Below are positions 1-5,388 of a DNA stretch of 5,456 nucleotides, piece by piece. Each line of letters starts with the position of its first letter. Within the stretch, counting starts at the first letter, position 1. The notes beneath the pieces are model-generated. The model was not told where the DNA came from. It did no database searches and saw only the letters and a list, made by a program, of their open reading frames with translations. Position numbers and translations under genes: made by a program. Source of the stretch: Zoogloea sp. (GTDB lineage Bacteria; Pseudomonadota; Gammaproteobacteria; Burkholderiales; Rhodocyclaceae); NCBI GenBank assembly GCA_016790385.1, contig JAEUNV010000640.1, forward strand, positions 1-5,456. Reading direction: 5' to 3'.

Positions 1-240
1 CATGGACGAACCGAAGGGGTCGGCCACCACGCCACGCAGGCCCTCGTTGAGGAAGGTGGCCGGCACCCCGAGCACCGCCTCGGCCCCGAACCAGGTGGCG
101 AACACCGTGGCGGTGACCATGTAGAAGGGCAGATGCCGGCCGGCGACGGCGAAGTCCCGGGTGTTATGGACCCGGGTGGCGGCAATGAGGCCGATGGCCA
201 CCGAGATCAGCCAATAGGCGATGACGAACCAGAACAGCAT
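1..240 (-). CDS. Sodium:solute symporter (SSS/SLC5-type) N-terminus, partial
   Basis: Reading the minus strand from ATG at 240 gives 80 codons without a stop, running off the left edge. The protein begins MLFWFVIAYWLISVAIGL, a first membrane helix (about residues 2-20). A short loop with TRDFAVAGRHLPFY (residues 27-40) follows, then a second helix region containing ATWFGAEAVLGVP (residues 48-60) and a loop ending in DPFGSSM. The arrangement 'x-DF-x-VAGR-x-LP' followed by 'T-x-FATWFGAE-x-x-x-G-x-P' is typical of the N-terminus of the sodium:solute symporter family (PutP, PanF, ActP and relatives), which import organic solutes with Na+ across the inner membrane. The substrate cannot be told from 80 residues; a full member has about 450-600. 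No clear Shine-Dalgarno precedes the ATG. It points the same way as the binding-protein gene, but the 257-base gap argues for separate transcription. Confidence 0.82.
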   Translation of the reverse strand, partial: MLFWFVIAYWLISVAIGLIAATRVHNTRDFAVAGRHLPFYMVTATVFATWFGAEAVLGVPATFLNEGLRGVVADPFGSSM

Positions 241-272
241 GGGGCAACGAAAATAGCGTGGGGGATGGACTG

Positions 273-278
273 ATTATA
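273..278 (-). promoter_or_regulatory. Candidate -10 element (TATAAT) for the symporter gene
   Basis: The minus strand reads TATAAT, a perfect sigma-70 -10 hexamer, 32 bases before the symporter ATG at 240. The hexamer expected at -35 with a 17-base spacer (296-301) reads GCCCCT and does not match. The promoter would therefore need an activator or another sigma contact, or the match is chance. The AT-richness of this short patch in otherwise GC-rich DNA supports a real element. Confidence 0.45.
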
Positions 279-380
279 GGGTCGCGCGGCCCCACAGGGG
301 CGGCCTCACGCTGCAAAGCCGGGGCAGGCGCATCTGCCAGCGCGGCGCGGACATCGCGCCATGCCTGAAACCGGTCGCAG

Positions 381-480
381 CCCGCTCCCGCGGAGCGGGG
401 CATTCCACGCCTTTGGCCGCCCGCTCGCCCCTAAGCTGCGCCAGCGCAGGCGACGATAGGGCGCACGCTCACTGGCGCCC
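381..480. other. Cluster of GC-rich inverted repeats between binding-protein and symporter genes
   Basis: Four inverted repeats lie in 100 bases downstream of the binding-protein stop codon. (1) GGGCGC at 459-464 pairs with GCGCCC at 475-480 (6-bp stem, 10-base loop). (2) CTGCGC at 436-441 pairs with GCGCAG at 444-449. (3) CGCCCCTA at 426-433 pairs imperfectly with TAGGGCG at 457-463, enclosing number 2; this is an alternative to number 1. (4) CCCGCTC at 381-387 pairs with GAGCGGG at 393-399 (7 bp, 5-base loop). None is followed by a T run on either strand, so an ordinary intrinsic terminator is not shown. They could slow polymerase, stabilise the 3' end of the mRNA, or simply reflect GC-rich sequence. 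The rest of 241-497 holds only the candidate -10 element and one shorter hairpin (GCCCC at 289-293 with GGGGC at 297-301). Confidence 0.4.
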
Positions 481-497
481 TTCCCCATGCCACCGCC

Positions 498-1499
498 TCA
501 CGCACCGACGTGGCCGCCGGCGATCAGCTCTCGGGCGATGAGGAAATCCTTGAGTCTCCGGCTTTGCCGCAATTGGGCCAGGGCCAACATTGCGCTCTGT
601 AGATTGTTGAGGGAACGCTCCACCGCTCCGCCGGGCGAAAGCAGTTCGACCTGTTCCTCGCGGCCCACGAAACGAAGGCCCTTGAGGGTCTGCCGCCACT
701 CCTCAACGCTCATGTTGCCGCGCCGGGCCATGATGGCATGGGCTTCATCGGGGTTGGCATTGATGAAGGCCATGGCCCGGTAGTAGGCACCGACAAAGCC
801 CTGGACTTCATTGCCCCGGCGGGCCACAAAGGCCTCGTCGAACACCAGGGTATCCACCACCTCACCCGGCACCTGCCCACTGTGGAAGATCACCCGGCCG
901 CCCGCCTCGAGAAGGCGGTTGGATTCCGGAGGAAAACATACGGCGGCAGCAACCAGACCGTCGTGGAAAGCAGCCGGCATGGCGTTCTGGGGCATGGGCA
1001 CCAGGGCCACGTCACGGATCGTAAGCTGGACGCTGTATAGGGCCAGGGCCAGCAGCTGGATGTGCAGGGTTCCGGGATCGATGGCGACCCGACGGCCACG
1101 CAGGTCGGCCAGATTTTTCACCGATCTCGCGGCAACCAGCACATCGGCCCCGTCGGAGTAATCCACCACCGCGGCAATCTGCGGCCTGATCCCTGACTGG
1201 TCGGCCGCCAGCAGGATCTCCACCAGGGTGGCGCCGCAACCATCCACCTGGCCGCGCTCAAAGGCCCGCCGGGAGGCGCCGATGGACGTCAGATCCACCA
1301 ACACGACCTCCAGGCCGGCGTCCGCGAAATAGCCCTTATCCCTGGCGACATAGAGCGGGTCATAGCCCGGCCAGGGATTGGTGGCGAATCGGATAGGTTC
1401 CCGCTGGCGTGACCCGCAGCCACCACCGCTACCCAAAAGGAGCAGGGCAGCACCAAGTCCGGTGGTCAGAATGCGGCGGCGAGGCTGAGATATGGACAT
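498..1499 (-). CDS. Periplasmic substrate-binding protein, NMT1/SsuA-like, orphan
   Basis: Encodes 333 residues from ATG at 1499; a TTG two codons upstream (1505) is a less likely start. Residues 1-27 form an export signal: PRRRILTTG (6-14) fits the twin-arginine RRx-hydrophobic-L pattern, followed by the hydrophobic stretch LGAALLLLG. C28 in GSGGGC could be lipidated, but the lipobox is poor (glycine at -3). The mature part starts REPIRFATNPWPGYDPLYVARDKGYF, typical of the NMT1/ThiY/SsuA/NrtA group of type II periplasmic binding proteins. Further family-like motifs are FERGQVDGCGATLVEIL, NLADLRGRRVAIDPGT and a late helical region with NANPDEAHAIM. Such proteins bind small organic or inorganic ligands and normally hand them to an ABC permease; none is encoded here, so it may be an orphan or act with a sensor. 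The ligand is unknown. The gene is divergent from ubiU and shares its regulatory region. No clear Shine-Dalgarno is visible. Confidence 0.85.
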   Translation of the reverse strand: MSISQPRRRILTTGLGAALLLLGSGGGCGSRQREPIRFATNPWPGYDPLYVARDKGYFADAGLEVVLVDLTSIGASRRAFERGQVDGCGATLVEILLAADQSGIRPQIAAVVDYSDGADVLVAARSVKNLADLRGRRVAIDPGTLHIQLLALALYSVQLTIRDVALVPMPQNAMPAAFHDGLVAAAVCFPPESNRLLEAGGRVIFHSGQVPGEVVDTLVFDEAFVARRGNEVQGFVGAYYRAMAFINANPDEAHAIMARRGNMSVEEWRQTLKGLRFVGREEQVELLSPGGAVERSLNNLQSAMLALAQLRQSRRLKDFLIARELIAGGHVGA

Positions 1500-1556
1500 G
1501 AACAATATGAAAAGAGCACATAGTTTGAGTATGCACTCGCCAAGGCCGAAAGCCCA

Positions 1557-1562
1557 TATATA
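1557..1562 (-). promoter_or_regulatory. Possible -10 element for the binding-protein gene
   Basis: The minus strand reads TATATA in a local AT-rich patch 57 bases before the binding-protein ATG. It matches the -10 consensus in four of six positions, and no -35 hexamer is visible at the usual spacing (1580-1585 reads CGGGCA). The 7-3-7 inverted repeat would lie between its -10 and -35 positions. Other AT-rich hexamers in 1505-1535 are equally possible, so the assignment is weak. Confidence 0.25.
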
Positions 1563-1578
1563 CCATAGGGTCTATGGT
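1562..1578. promoter_or_regulatory. Perfect 7-3-7 inverted repeat, candidate operator
   Basis: ACCATAG (1562-1568) is followed after GGT by its exact reverse complement CTATGGT (1572-1578). The symmetry lies in the divergent region between the binding-protein gene and ubiU, next to an AT-rich stretch (CCATATATA, 1554-1562). A related CCATA half-motif stands at 1554-1558. A 17-bp dyad in this position resembles a dimeric regulator's operator. No specific regulator can be named. A chance dyad is possible, but the surrounding non-coding context makes it notable. Confidence 0.4.
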
Positions 1579-1606
1579 CTGCCCGCCCCTCGCCCCGTGC
1601 CTTCCG

Positions 1607-1620
1607 TTGACGACGGTCAA
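1607..1620 (+). promoter_or_regulatory. FNR/Anr-type binding site upstream of ubiU
   Basis: The site reads TTGAC-GACG-GTCAA: two perfect inverted 5-base arms with a 4-base spacer. It keeps the TTGA....TCAA core contacted by FNR-family regulators and departs from the E. coli consensus TTGAT-N4-ATCAA only at the two symmetric inner positions. Its centre (1613.5) is 41.5 bases upstream of the start point (about 1655) predicted from the TATAGT -10 at 1643-1648, which is exactly the class II activator position. FNR senses O2 through a [4Fe-4S] cluster and activates genes under anoxia, which suits a pathway for O2-independent ubiquinone synthesis. Which FNR/CRP-family protein (FNR, Anr, Dnr) binds cannot be read from the site. 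The divergent gene might also be affected. Confidence 0.78.
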
Positions 1621-1642
1621 GGCCGGGGAAAGCCTCCCCGCC

Positions 1643-1648
1643 TATAGT
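1643..1648 (+). promoter_or_regulatory. -10 element of the ubiUVT promoter
   Basis: TATAGT matches five of six -10 consensus bases. It predicts transcription from about 1655 and a leader of about 39 bases before the ubiU ATG at 1694. No -35 hexamer is seen (1620-1625 reads AGGCCG), as is usual for an activator-dependent class II promoter; the FNR-type box overlaps where the -35 would be. The position also shows that an upstream in-frame ATG at 1574 cannot be the translation start if this promoter is used. Confidence 0.65.
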
Positions 1649-1650
1649 CC

Positions 1651-1678
1651 GCCCGCGTCATTTCGCCCGCGTTATTTC
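1651..1678 (+). repeat. 14-base tandem duplication at the ubiU transcription start
   Basis: GCCCGCGTCATTTC (1651-1664) is followed directly by GCCCGCGTTATTTC (1665-1678), two copies differing at one base. The pair covers the predicted transcription start and the first part of the ubiU leader. It looks like a small replication-slippage duplication. Any role in translation or regulation is unknown. Confidence 0.7.
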
Positions 1679-1693
1679 CGCCGCCCCAACCCA

Positions 1694-2707
1694 ATGACCT
1701 CTCCCCGCTCCATCGAATTGGTCTGCCCTGCCGGCAGCCTCCCCGCCCTCAAGTCTGCCATCGATCACGGCGCCGATTGCGTCTACCTCGGGTTCAAGGA
1801 CGCCACCAACGCCCGTAACTTCAGCGGCCTCAACTTTGACGACAAAGCCATGGCCGAGGGCGTGCGCTACGCCCATGAGCGGGGCCGCAAGGTACTGCTG
1901 GCCCTCAACACCTATCCGCAAACCCAAAACTGGCAGCGCTGGACGCGCGCGGTGGACCGGGCCGCGGCCTTCGATATCGATGCGGTGATCCTCGCCGACC
2001 CGGGGTTGATGGCCTATGCCCGCAAGACCCACCCCGACCTGCGCCTGCACCTGTCGGTGCAAGGCTCGGCCACAAGCTACGACGCCATCAACTTCTATCA
2101 CCGGCATTTCGGCATCTCCCGGGCTGTGCTGCCCCGGGTGCTGTCCCTGGCCCAGGTGGAGCAGGTCATCGCCAACACGCCGGTGGAGATCGAAGTGTTC
2201 GGCTTTGGCGGCCTGTGCGTGATGGTGGAAGGGCGTTGCGCCCTGTCGGCCTACGCCACCGGCGAATCCCCCAACTGCGATGGGGCCTGCTCGCCCGGCA
2301 AGCACGTGCGCTGGGAGCAGACGCCCAAAGGTTTGGAAACGCGCCTCAACGGCATTCTCATCGACCGCTTCGCCGACGGCGAACGGGCCGGCTACCCAAC
2401 CTTGTGCAAAGGCCGCTTCGAGGTGGGCGACGAGACCTACTACGCCATCGAAGAGCCCACCAGCCTTAACACCCTGGAACTCCTGCCCGACCTGGCCCGC
2501 ATCGGTGTGCGCGCCATCAAGATCGAAGGCCGCCAGCGCAGCCCGGCCTACGTGGCTCAGGTTACGCGGGTCTGGCGCGCGGCCATCGACCGTCTCCTCG
2601 CCGGTGTTCAACCCTTCCGCGTCGATGCGGCCTGGATGGCCGAACTCAACAAGGTTTCCGAAGGGCAGAGTCACACCCTCGGCGCCTATTACCGCCCCTG
2701 GAAATAA
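1694..2707 (+). CDS. ubiU: UbiU, U32-family [4Fe-4S] protein of O2-independent ubiquinone synthesis
   Basis: UbiU forms a heterodimer with UbiV that hydroxylates ubiquinone precursors without O2; in the known systems prephenate supplies the hydroxyl oxygen. The 337-residue product is close to E. coli UbiU (formerly YhbU, 331 residues). It begins with the family signature [20 protein letters not shown] and continues with [24 protein letters not shown]-like LSVQGSAT (120-127), [16 protein letters not shown] and the C-terminal [12 protein letters not shown] (276-287). The four cluster ligands are C175 (GLCVM), C182 (EGRCAL), C199 (GACSP) and C238 (PTLCKG), with the same spacing as the E. coli ligands. 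An additional cysteine, C195, sits between them. ATG 1694 is chosen because similarity starts there and the FNR-type promoter lies just upstream; an in-frame ATG at 1574 would add 40 unconserved, proline-rich residues. No Shine-Dalgarno is evident. Only 5 bases separate the stop from ubiV. Confidence 0.95.
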   Translation: MTSPRSIELVCPAGSLPALKSAIDHGADCVYLGFKDATNARNFSGLNFDDKAMAEGVRYAHERGRKVLLALNTYPQTQNWQRWTRAVDRAAAFDIDAVILADPGLMAYARKTHPDLRLHLSVQGSATSYDAINFYHRHFGISRAVLPRVLSLAQVEQVIANTPVEIEVFGFGGLCVMVEGRCALSAYATGESPNCDGACSPGKHVRWEQTPKGLETRLNGILIDRFADGERAGYPTLCKGRFEVGDETYYAIEEPTSLNTLELLPDLARIGVRAIKIEGRQRSPAYVAQVTRVWRAAIDRLLAGVQPFRVDAAWMAELNKVSEGQSHTLGAYYRPWK

Positions 2708-2712
2708 GCACC

Positions 2713-3615
2713 ATGAAGCTCTCCCTCGGCCCCCTGCTCTATTACTGGTCGCGCCAATCCACCCTGGCATTCTACGCCGACATGGCCGACGCCCCGGTGG
2801 ACATCGTCTACCTGGGCGAAACAGTGTGCTCGCGCCGCCACGAACTGCGCCTGTCCGACTGGCTCGAGGTGGCCGGCGTCCTCGCCGCCGCCGGCAAGGA
2901 GGTCGTGCTGTCGAGCCAGGTGCTGGTGGAATCCGAGTCCGACCTGAAGACCCTGCGCCGCATCGTCTCCAACGGCCATTTCCGTGTCGAAGCGAACGAC
3001 ATGGGCGCGGTGAATCTGCTGGAAGGGCAGGCGCCTGCCGATGGCTGGATTGCCGGGCCGACCCTGAACGTGTTCAACCCCGCCACCCTGGACCTGCTTG
3101 CCGGCCTTGGGGCCACCCGCTGGGTCGCTCCGCCGGAGATGTCCCGCGCGCACATCCACGCCCTGCGGGAAGGCCTGGGGCACGGCATGGAAGTGGAGAT
3201 CCTGGCCCACGGCCGCCTCCCCCTGGCCTATTCGGCGCGTTGCTTCACCGCCCGTCACTTCAATCTTCAGAAGGACAGCTGCGAGTTCCGCTGCCTCGGG
3301 TCTGCCGACGGCATTCCCCTGAAGACCCGCGAGGGCGCCCCCTTTCTCACGCTGAACGGCATCCAGACCCAATCCGCCCAGGTGCATACCCTGCTGGGTG
3401 ACCTACCCGGAGTGTGCGCCGAGGGCATCGACATCCTGCGCATCAGCCCCCAGGGTGCGCACACCCTCGACATCGTGGCCCTCTTCCGGCAGGCCGTGGA
3501 CGGTCTCATCCCCGCTGCGGATGCCCTTCGCGAAGCCCTCCCACTGCTGCCGGCCGAAGCCTGCAATGGCTTCTGGCATGGCCAGCCGGGTATCGAACAG
3601 CGCGCCCCCGTCTGA
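2713..3615 (+). CDS. ubiV: UbiV, U32-family [4Fe-4S] partner of UbiU
   Basis: UbiV is the second subunit of the UbiU-UbiV complex that performs the hydroxylations of the ubiquinone ring under anoxia, in place of the O2-dependent flavin monooxygenases. The 300-residue product resembles E. coli UbiV (formerly YhbV, 292 residues) along its length. Matching blocks are [12 protein letters not shown] at the N-terminus, [13 protein letters not shown] (30-42), [15 protein letters not shown] (167-181), LNGIQT, and DILRISPQG near the C-terminus. The four [4Fe-4S] cysteines are intact: C39, C177, C190 and C194 (C-x12-C-x3-C for the last three). Start ATG 2713 follows ubiU by 5 bases, with a weak GGA at 2700-2702 as ribosome site, so the two are probably translationally linked. 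Like E. coli UbiV it is a compact single U32 domain. Confidence 0.95.
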   Translation: MKLSLGPLLYYWSRQSTLAFYADMADAPVDIVYLGETVCSRRHELRLSDWLEVAGVLAAAGKEVVLSSQVLVESESDLKTLRRIVSNGHFRVEANDMGAVNLLEGQAPADGWIAGPTLNVFNPATLDLLAGLGATRWVAPPEMSRAHIHALREGLGHGMEVEILAHGRLPLAYSARCFTARHFNLQKDSCEFRCLGSADGIPLKTREGAPFLTLNGIQTQSAQVHTLLGDLPGVCAEGIDILRISPQGAHTLDIVALFRQAVDGLIPAADALREALPLLPAEACNGFWHGQPGIEQRAPV

Positions 3616-3637
3616 ACATCCCGCCCTGACTCACACC

Positions 3638-4078
3638 ATGAAGATCCCCGCCTTCACCCTGCCTGCCTCCCTGGCCCGCCTGGGCACCCGCCTGCCCCAG
3701 CTGCCGCCGACCCTGGCCCTGGTGGCCGGCCTCAATCTGGCCCTCGACCGGGTGCTGCCCCGGGAGACCCTGGCCCCCCTCACGGGCAAGCGCCTGCTGC
3801 TGCGGATCACCGATGCCGGCATGGCCTTGCGCTTCACCCTGACCTCGCGGGGCTTCCGCCCCCAACTCGACCGTCGCCCCCCGGACCTGACCATCTCCGC
3901 CACCGCCCGCGACTATCTGGCCCTGGCCCTGCGCGAGGAAGACCCGGACACGCTGTTCTTCAGCCGGCGACTGCTCATGGAGGGCGAAACAGACCTGGGC
4001 CTGCTGGTGAAGAACACCCTCGACGCGCTGGACTGGGAAACCCTGAACGCTCAAATCCCCTTCCTGCGCCACGGCTGA
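3638..4078 (+). CDS. ubiT: UbiT, SCP2-domain lipid-binding protein for anaerobic ubiquinone synthesis
   Basis: UbiT is the anaerobic counterpart of UbiJ: an SCP2 (sterol carrier protein 2) domain protein thought to bind hydrophobic ubiquinone intermediates and present them to the Ubi enzymes. The 146-residue product has an N-terminal basic/amphipathic part (residues 1-48), then the SCP2 core from KRLLLRITDAGMALRFTLT. The most diagnostic block is DPDTLFFSRRLLMEGETDLGLLVKN (split here as DPDTLFFSRRL, 102-112, and MEGETDLGLLVKN, 114-126), nearly the same as in E. coli UbiT (YhbT). It ends about 20 residues after this block and so lacks the longer C-terminal tail of the 174-residue E. coli protein. 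ATG 3638 is chosen by similarity; the longer open frame upstream is the overlap with ubiV. The 22-base gap to ubiV supports one operon. No good Shine-Dalgarno is visible. Confidence 0.92.
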   Translation: MKIPAFTLPASLARLGTRLPQLPPTLALVAGLNLALDRVLPRETLAPLTGKRLLLRITDAGMALRFTLTSRGFRPQLDRRPPDLTISATARDYLALALREEDPDTLFFSRRLLMEGETDLGLLVKNTLDALDWETLNAQIPFLRHG

Positions 4079-4181
4079 GCGGCGCCGCCCGGGGTCGGGC
4101 AATCCGGAAAGGCCGCCCCGCGGCAGCCTGCCGACGTTTGCGCCCTGACCGCCTGCCGCCGATTACGCGCGCCACCCCGGC

Positions 4182-4187
4182 TAGAAT
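4182..4187 (+). promoter_or_regulatory. Candidate -10 element for the VanZ-family gene
   Basis: TAGAAT matches five of six -10 consensus bases and predicts transcription from about 4194, giving a leader of about 23 bases. A convincing -35 is absent (4159-4164 reads CCGATT). The element lies in the 138-base gap between ubiT and the VanZ-family gene, which otherwise holds two short GC-rich dyads (4079-4088; CGGCA/TGCCG at 4121-4133) and no T-tailed terminator. It suggests that the downstream gene has its own promoter, though read-through from ubiT is not excluded. Confidence 0.45.
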
Positions 4188-4216
4188 GGCAGGCATCGCG
4201 CCACTCGCACGGCCCC

Positions 4217-5302
4217 ATGCCCACCCACTCACGCCGCAGCTCTCCTCTTGCCGCCTATTTCGCCGCTGCCATCGGGGTGCTGATCGTCTACGCCTGCCTG
4301 CACCCCTTTTCGGGGTGGCGAGACCCGGGCCTGCCGATGTTCGAGTTCCTGTCCGCGCCGTGGCCGCGCTACTACACCTGGGTGGACCTGACGGTGAACG
4401 TCGTCGGCATCGTGCCCTTCAGCTTCGCCCTGGTCTCGGCGCTGCCGGGACGTCTGCCCCGCCCCGGCGCGGTGGCGCTGGCGGTGGTGCTGACCTTCCT
4501 GCTCAGTCTGTCGGTGGAGACCTTGCAGAACTTTCTGCCCAGCCGGGTGCCCTCCAACGTGGACGTGGGCTGCAATACGCTGGGCGGCCTGATCGGCGCA
4601 GTGGCCGGCGGGCGCTGGGGGGGGCGCCTGTTCGACCCCCATAGCGGCCTGACCCGCTGGCGCCGCAAACAGATCGTGGCCGGCCACCCGGGCGAAATCG
4701 GGCTGACACTGATGGGCCTGTGGCTGCTGACCCTTCTCACCCCGGAAAACCTGCTCTTCGCCAGCGGTGACCTGCGCCGCCTGTTCGACTTGCCCACCCC
4801 CCTGCAATTCAACCCCGTGCGCTTCGTGAAGGTGGAAGCGGCGATTGCCGCCTCCCAGCTGGTGGCGGTGGGGCTGACCCTGCGCTGCATGATGCGCCAG
4901 TTCAGCCCCTGGCCGCTGGTGCTGCTGGTCGCCCTCGGCCTTGGGGCGAAGACCCTGGCTGCGGCTGCGTTCTTCTCTCCCGGCGATCCCTTCCACTGGG
5001 CCACCCCCGGCGGACAGATCGGTCTGGCCGCCGGAGCAGCCCTGCTGGGCCTGTGCCTGATGCTGCCGGCCCGCAGCCATTCGATGCTGGCCGGGCTGGC
5101 CCTGCTGCTGGGCACCGCGCTGGTCAACCTGGCCCCGGAAAACCCCTTCCTGCCCAGCGATGCAACGCTGATCCGGCAGGGCAACTTCCTCAACTTCCAT
5201 GGGCTGACCCTGCTCACCGCCAGCCTGTGGCCCTTCATCACCTTCATCTATCTGGGCGCACTCGGGGCCAGCAGTCAGCGGGAGGGGTTTCGCACCCCAT
5301 GA
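4217..5302 (+). CDS. VanZ-family integral membrane protein with long C-terminal membrane extension
   Basis: The 361-residue product has about ten hydrophobic segments (near residues 11-28, 58-76, 84-101, 119-136, 162-178, 207-224, 232-252, 265-284, 288-306 and 333-350). The N-terminal part (about 11-136) is a VanZ-like domain: NVVGIVPFSF (61-70), then SVETLQNFLPSRVPSNVDVGCNTLGG, with the family residues E101, Q104, P108, R110, D116, N120 and G123. VanZ was named for a teicoplanin-resistance protein, but the biochemical role of most members is unknown. Residues 137-361 are a membrane extension I do not recognise. It contains two similar loops, LLTPENLLF (173-181) and NLAPENPFL (304-312), which hint at an internal duplication. 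ATG 4217 is the first good start after the TAGAAT element; the ribosome site is poor. The stop overlaps a small ORF by ATGA. No functional link to ubiUVT is shown. Confidence 0.8.
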   Translation: MPTHSRRSSPLAAYFAAAIGVLIVYACLHPFSGWRDPGLPMFEFLSAPWPRYYTWVDLTVNVVGIVPFSFALVSALPGRLPRPGAVALAVVLTFLLSLSVETLQNFLPSRVPSNVDVGCNTLGGLIGAVAGGRWGGRLFDPHSGLTRWRRKQIVAGHPGEIGLTLMGLWLLTLLTPENLLFASGDLRRLFDLPTPLQFNPVRFVKVEAAIAASQLVAVGLTLRCMMRQFSPWPLVLLVALGLGAKTLAAAAFFSPGDPFHWATPGGQIGLAAGAALLGLCLMLPARSHSMLAGLALLLGTALVNLAPENPFLPSDATLIRQGNFLNFHGLTLLTASLWPFITFIYLGALGASSQREGFRTP

Positions 5303-5388
5303 AAGCCGCCAACGAAAATGGTGATTGGCTGATAATCGCGGACACATTCAGGAACCGATTTGGCGCCACCCACCCGGAGATCCCATGA
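5299..5388 (+). CDS. Possible 29-residue ORF bridging the VanZ-family and ferredoxin genes
   Basis: An ORF starts at ATG 5299, overlapping the VanZ-family stop by ATGA, and ends at TGA 5386-5388, overlapping the next gene's start by ATGA. It would encode MKAANENGDWLIIADTFRNR plus nine more residues (FGATHPEIP), with no recognisable family, signal or membrane helix. The two 4-base overlaps are the usual arrangement for translational coupling. Against it: it is very short, it coincides with a likely promoter for the next gene (GATAAT at 5331-5336), and GGAG lies at 5287-style distance only poorly (GGAGGGG at 5281-5287, 11 bases before the ATG). It is a candidate, not a secure gene. Confidence 0.25.
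   Translation: MKAANENGDWLIIADTFRNRFGATHPEIP
5331..5336 (+). promoter_or_regulatory. Possible -10 element for the ferredoxin-like gene
   Basis: GATAAT matches five of six -10 bases in a locally AT-richer stretch (5311-5360) and would start transcription near 5343, 42 bases before ATG 5385. The hexamer at the -35 distance (5308-5313, GCCAAC) is not consensus, so support is modest. Confidence 0.35.

Noticed and set aside
306..488. 60-codon minus-strand ORF in the gap between the binding-protein and symporter genes
   Set aside because: Arg/Gly/Ala-rich, with no recognisable motif or ribosome site; it overlaps the inverted-repeat cluster and looks like chance in GC-rich DNA.
1607..1612. TTGACG as a sigma-70 -35 hexamer for the TATAGT -10
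   Set aside because: The spacer to 1643 would be 30 bases, far from 17. The hexamer is better explained as the left arm of the FNR-type box.
1574..1693. N-terminal extension of UbiU from ATG 1574
   Set aside because: It would add 40 proline-rich residues not found in UbiU proteins, and it lies across the FNR-type box and upstream of the predicted transcription start.
1658..2770. Long minus-strand open frame (370 codons) opposite ubiU
   Set aside because: It is the antisense shadow of ubiU: the composition is low-complexity Gly/Ala/Val/His with no family resemblance, while the plus strand encodes a clear UbiU over the whole span.
4079..4133. Possible terminator after ubiT (GCGGCGCCGC at 4079-4088; CGGCA-GCC-TGCCG at 4121-4133)
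   Set aside because: The stems are short and not followed by a T run, so they cannot be told from chance dyads in GC-rich sequence.
5321..5337. GATT-GGCTGAT-AATC symmetry near the right end as a second FNR-type site
   Set aside because: It lacks the TTGA...TCAA core with correct spacing; the arms are only four bases long.
4229..5347. Long minus-strand open frame (372 codons) opposite the VanZ-family gene
   Set aside because: Gln/Gly/His-rich translation typical of the reverse of a GC-rich membrane-protein gene. The plus strand shows membrane helices and VanZ motifs.
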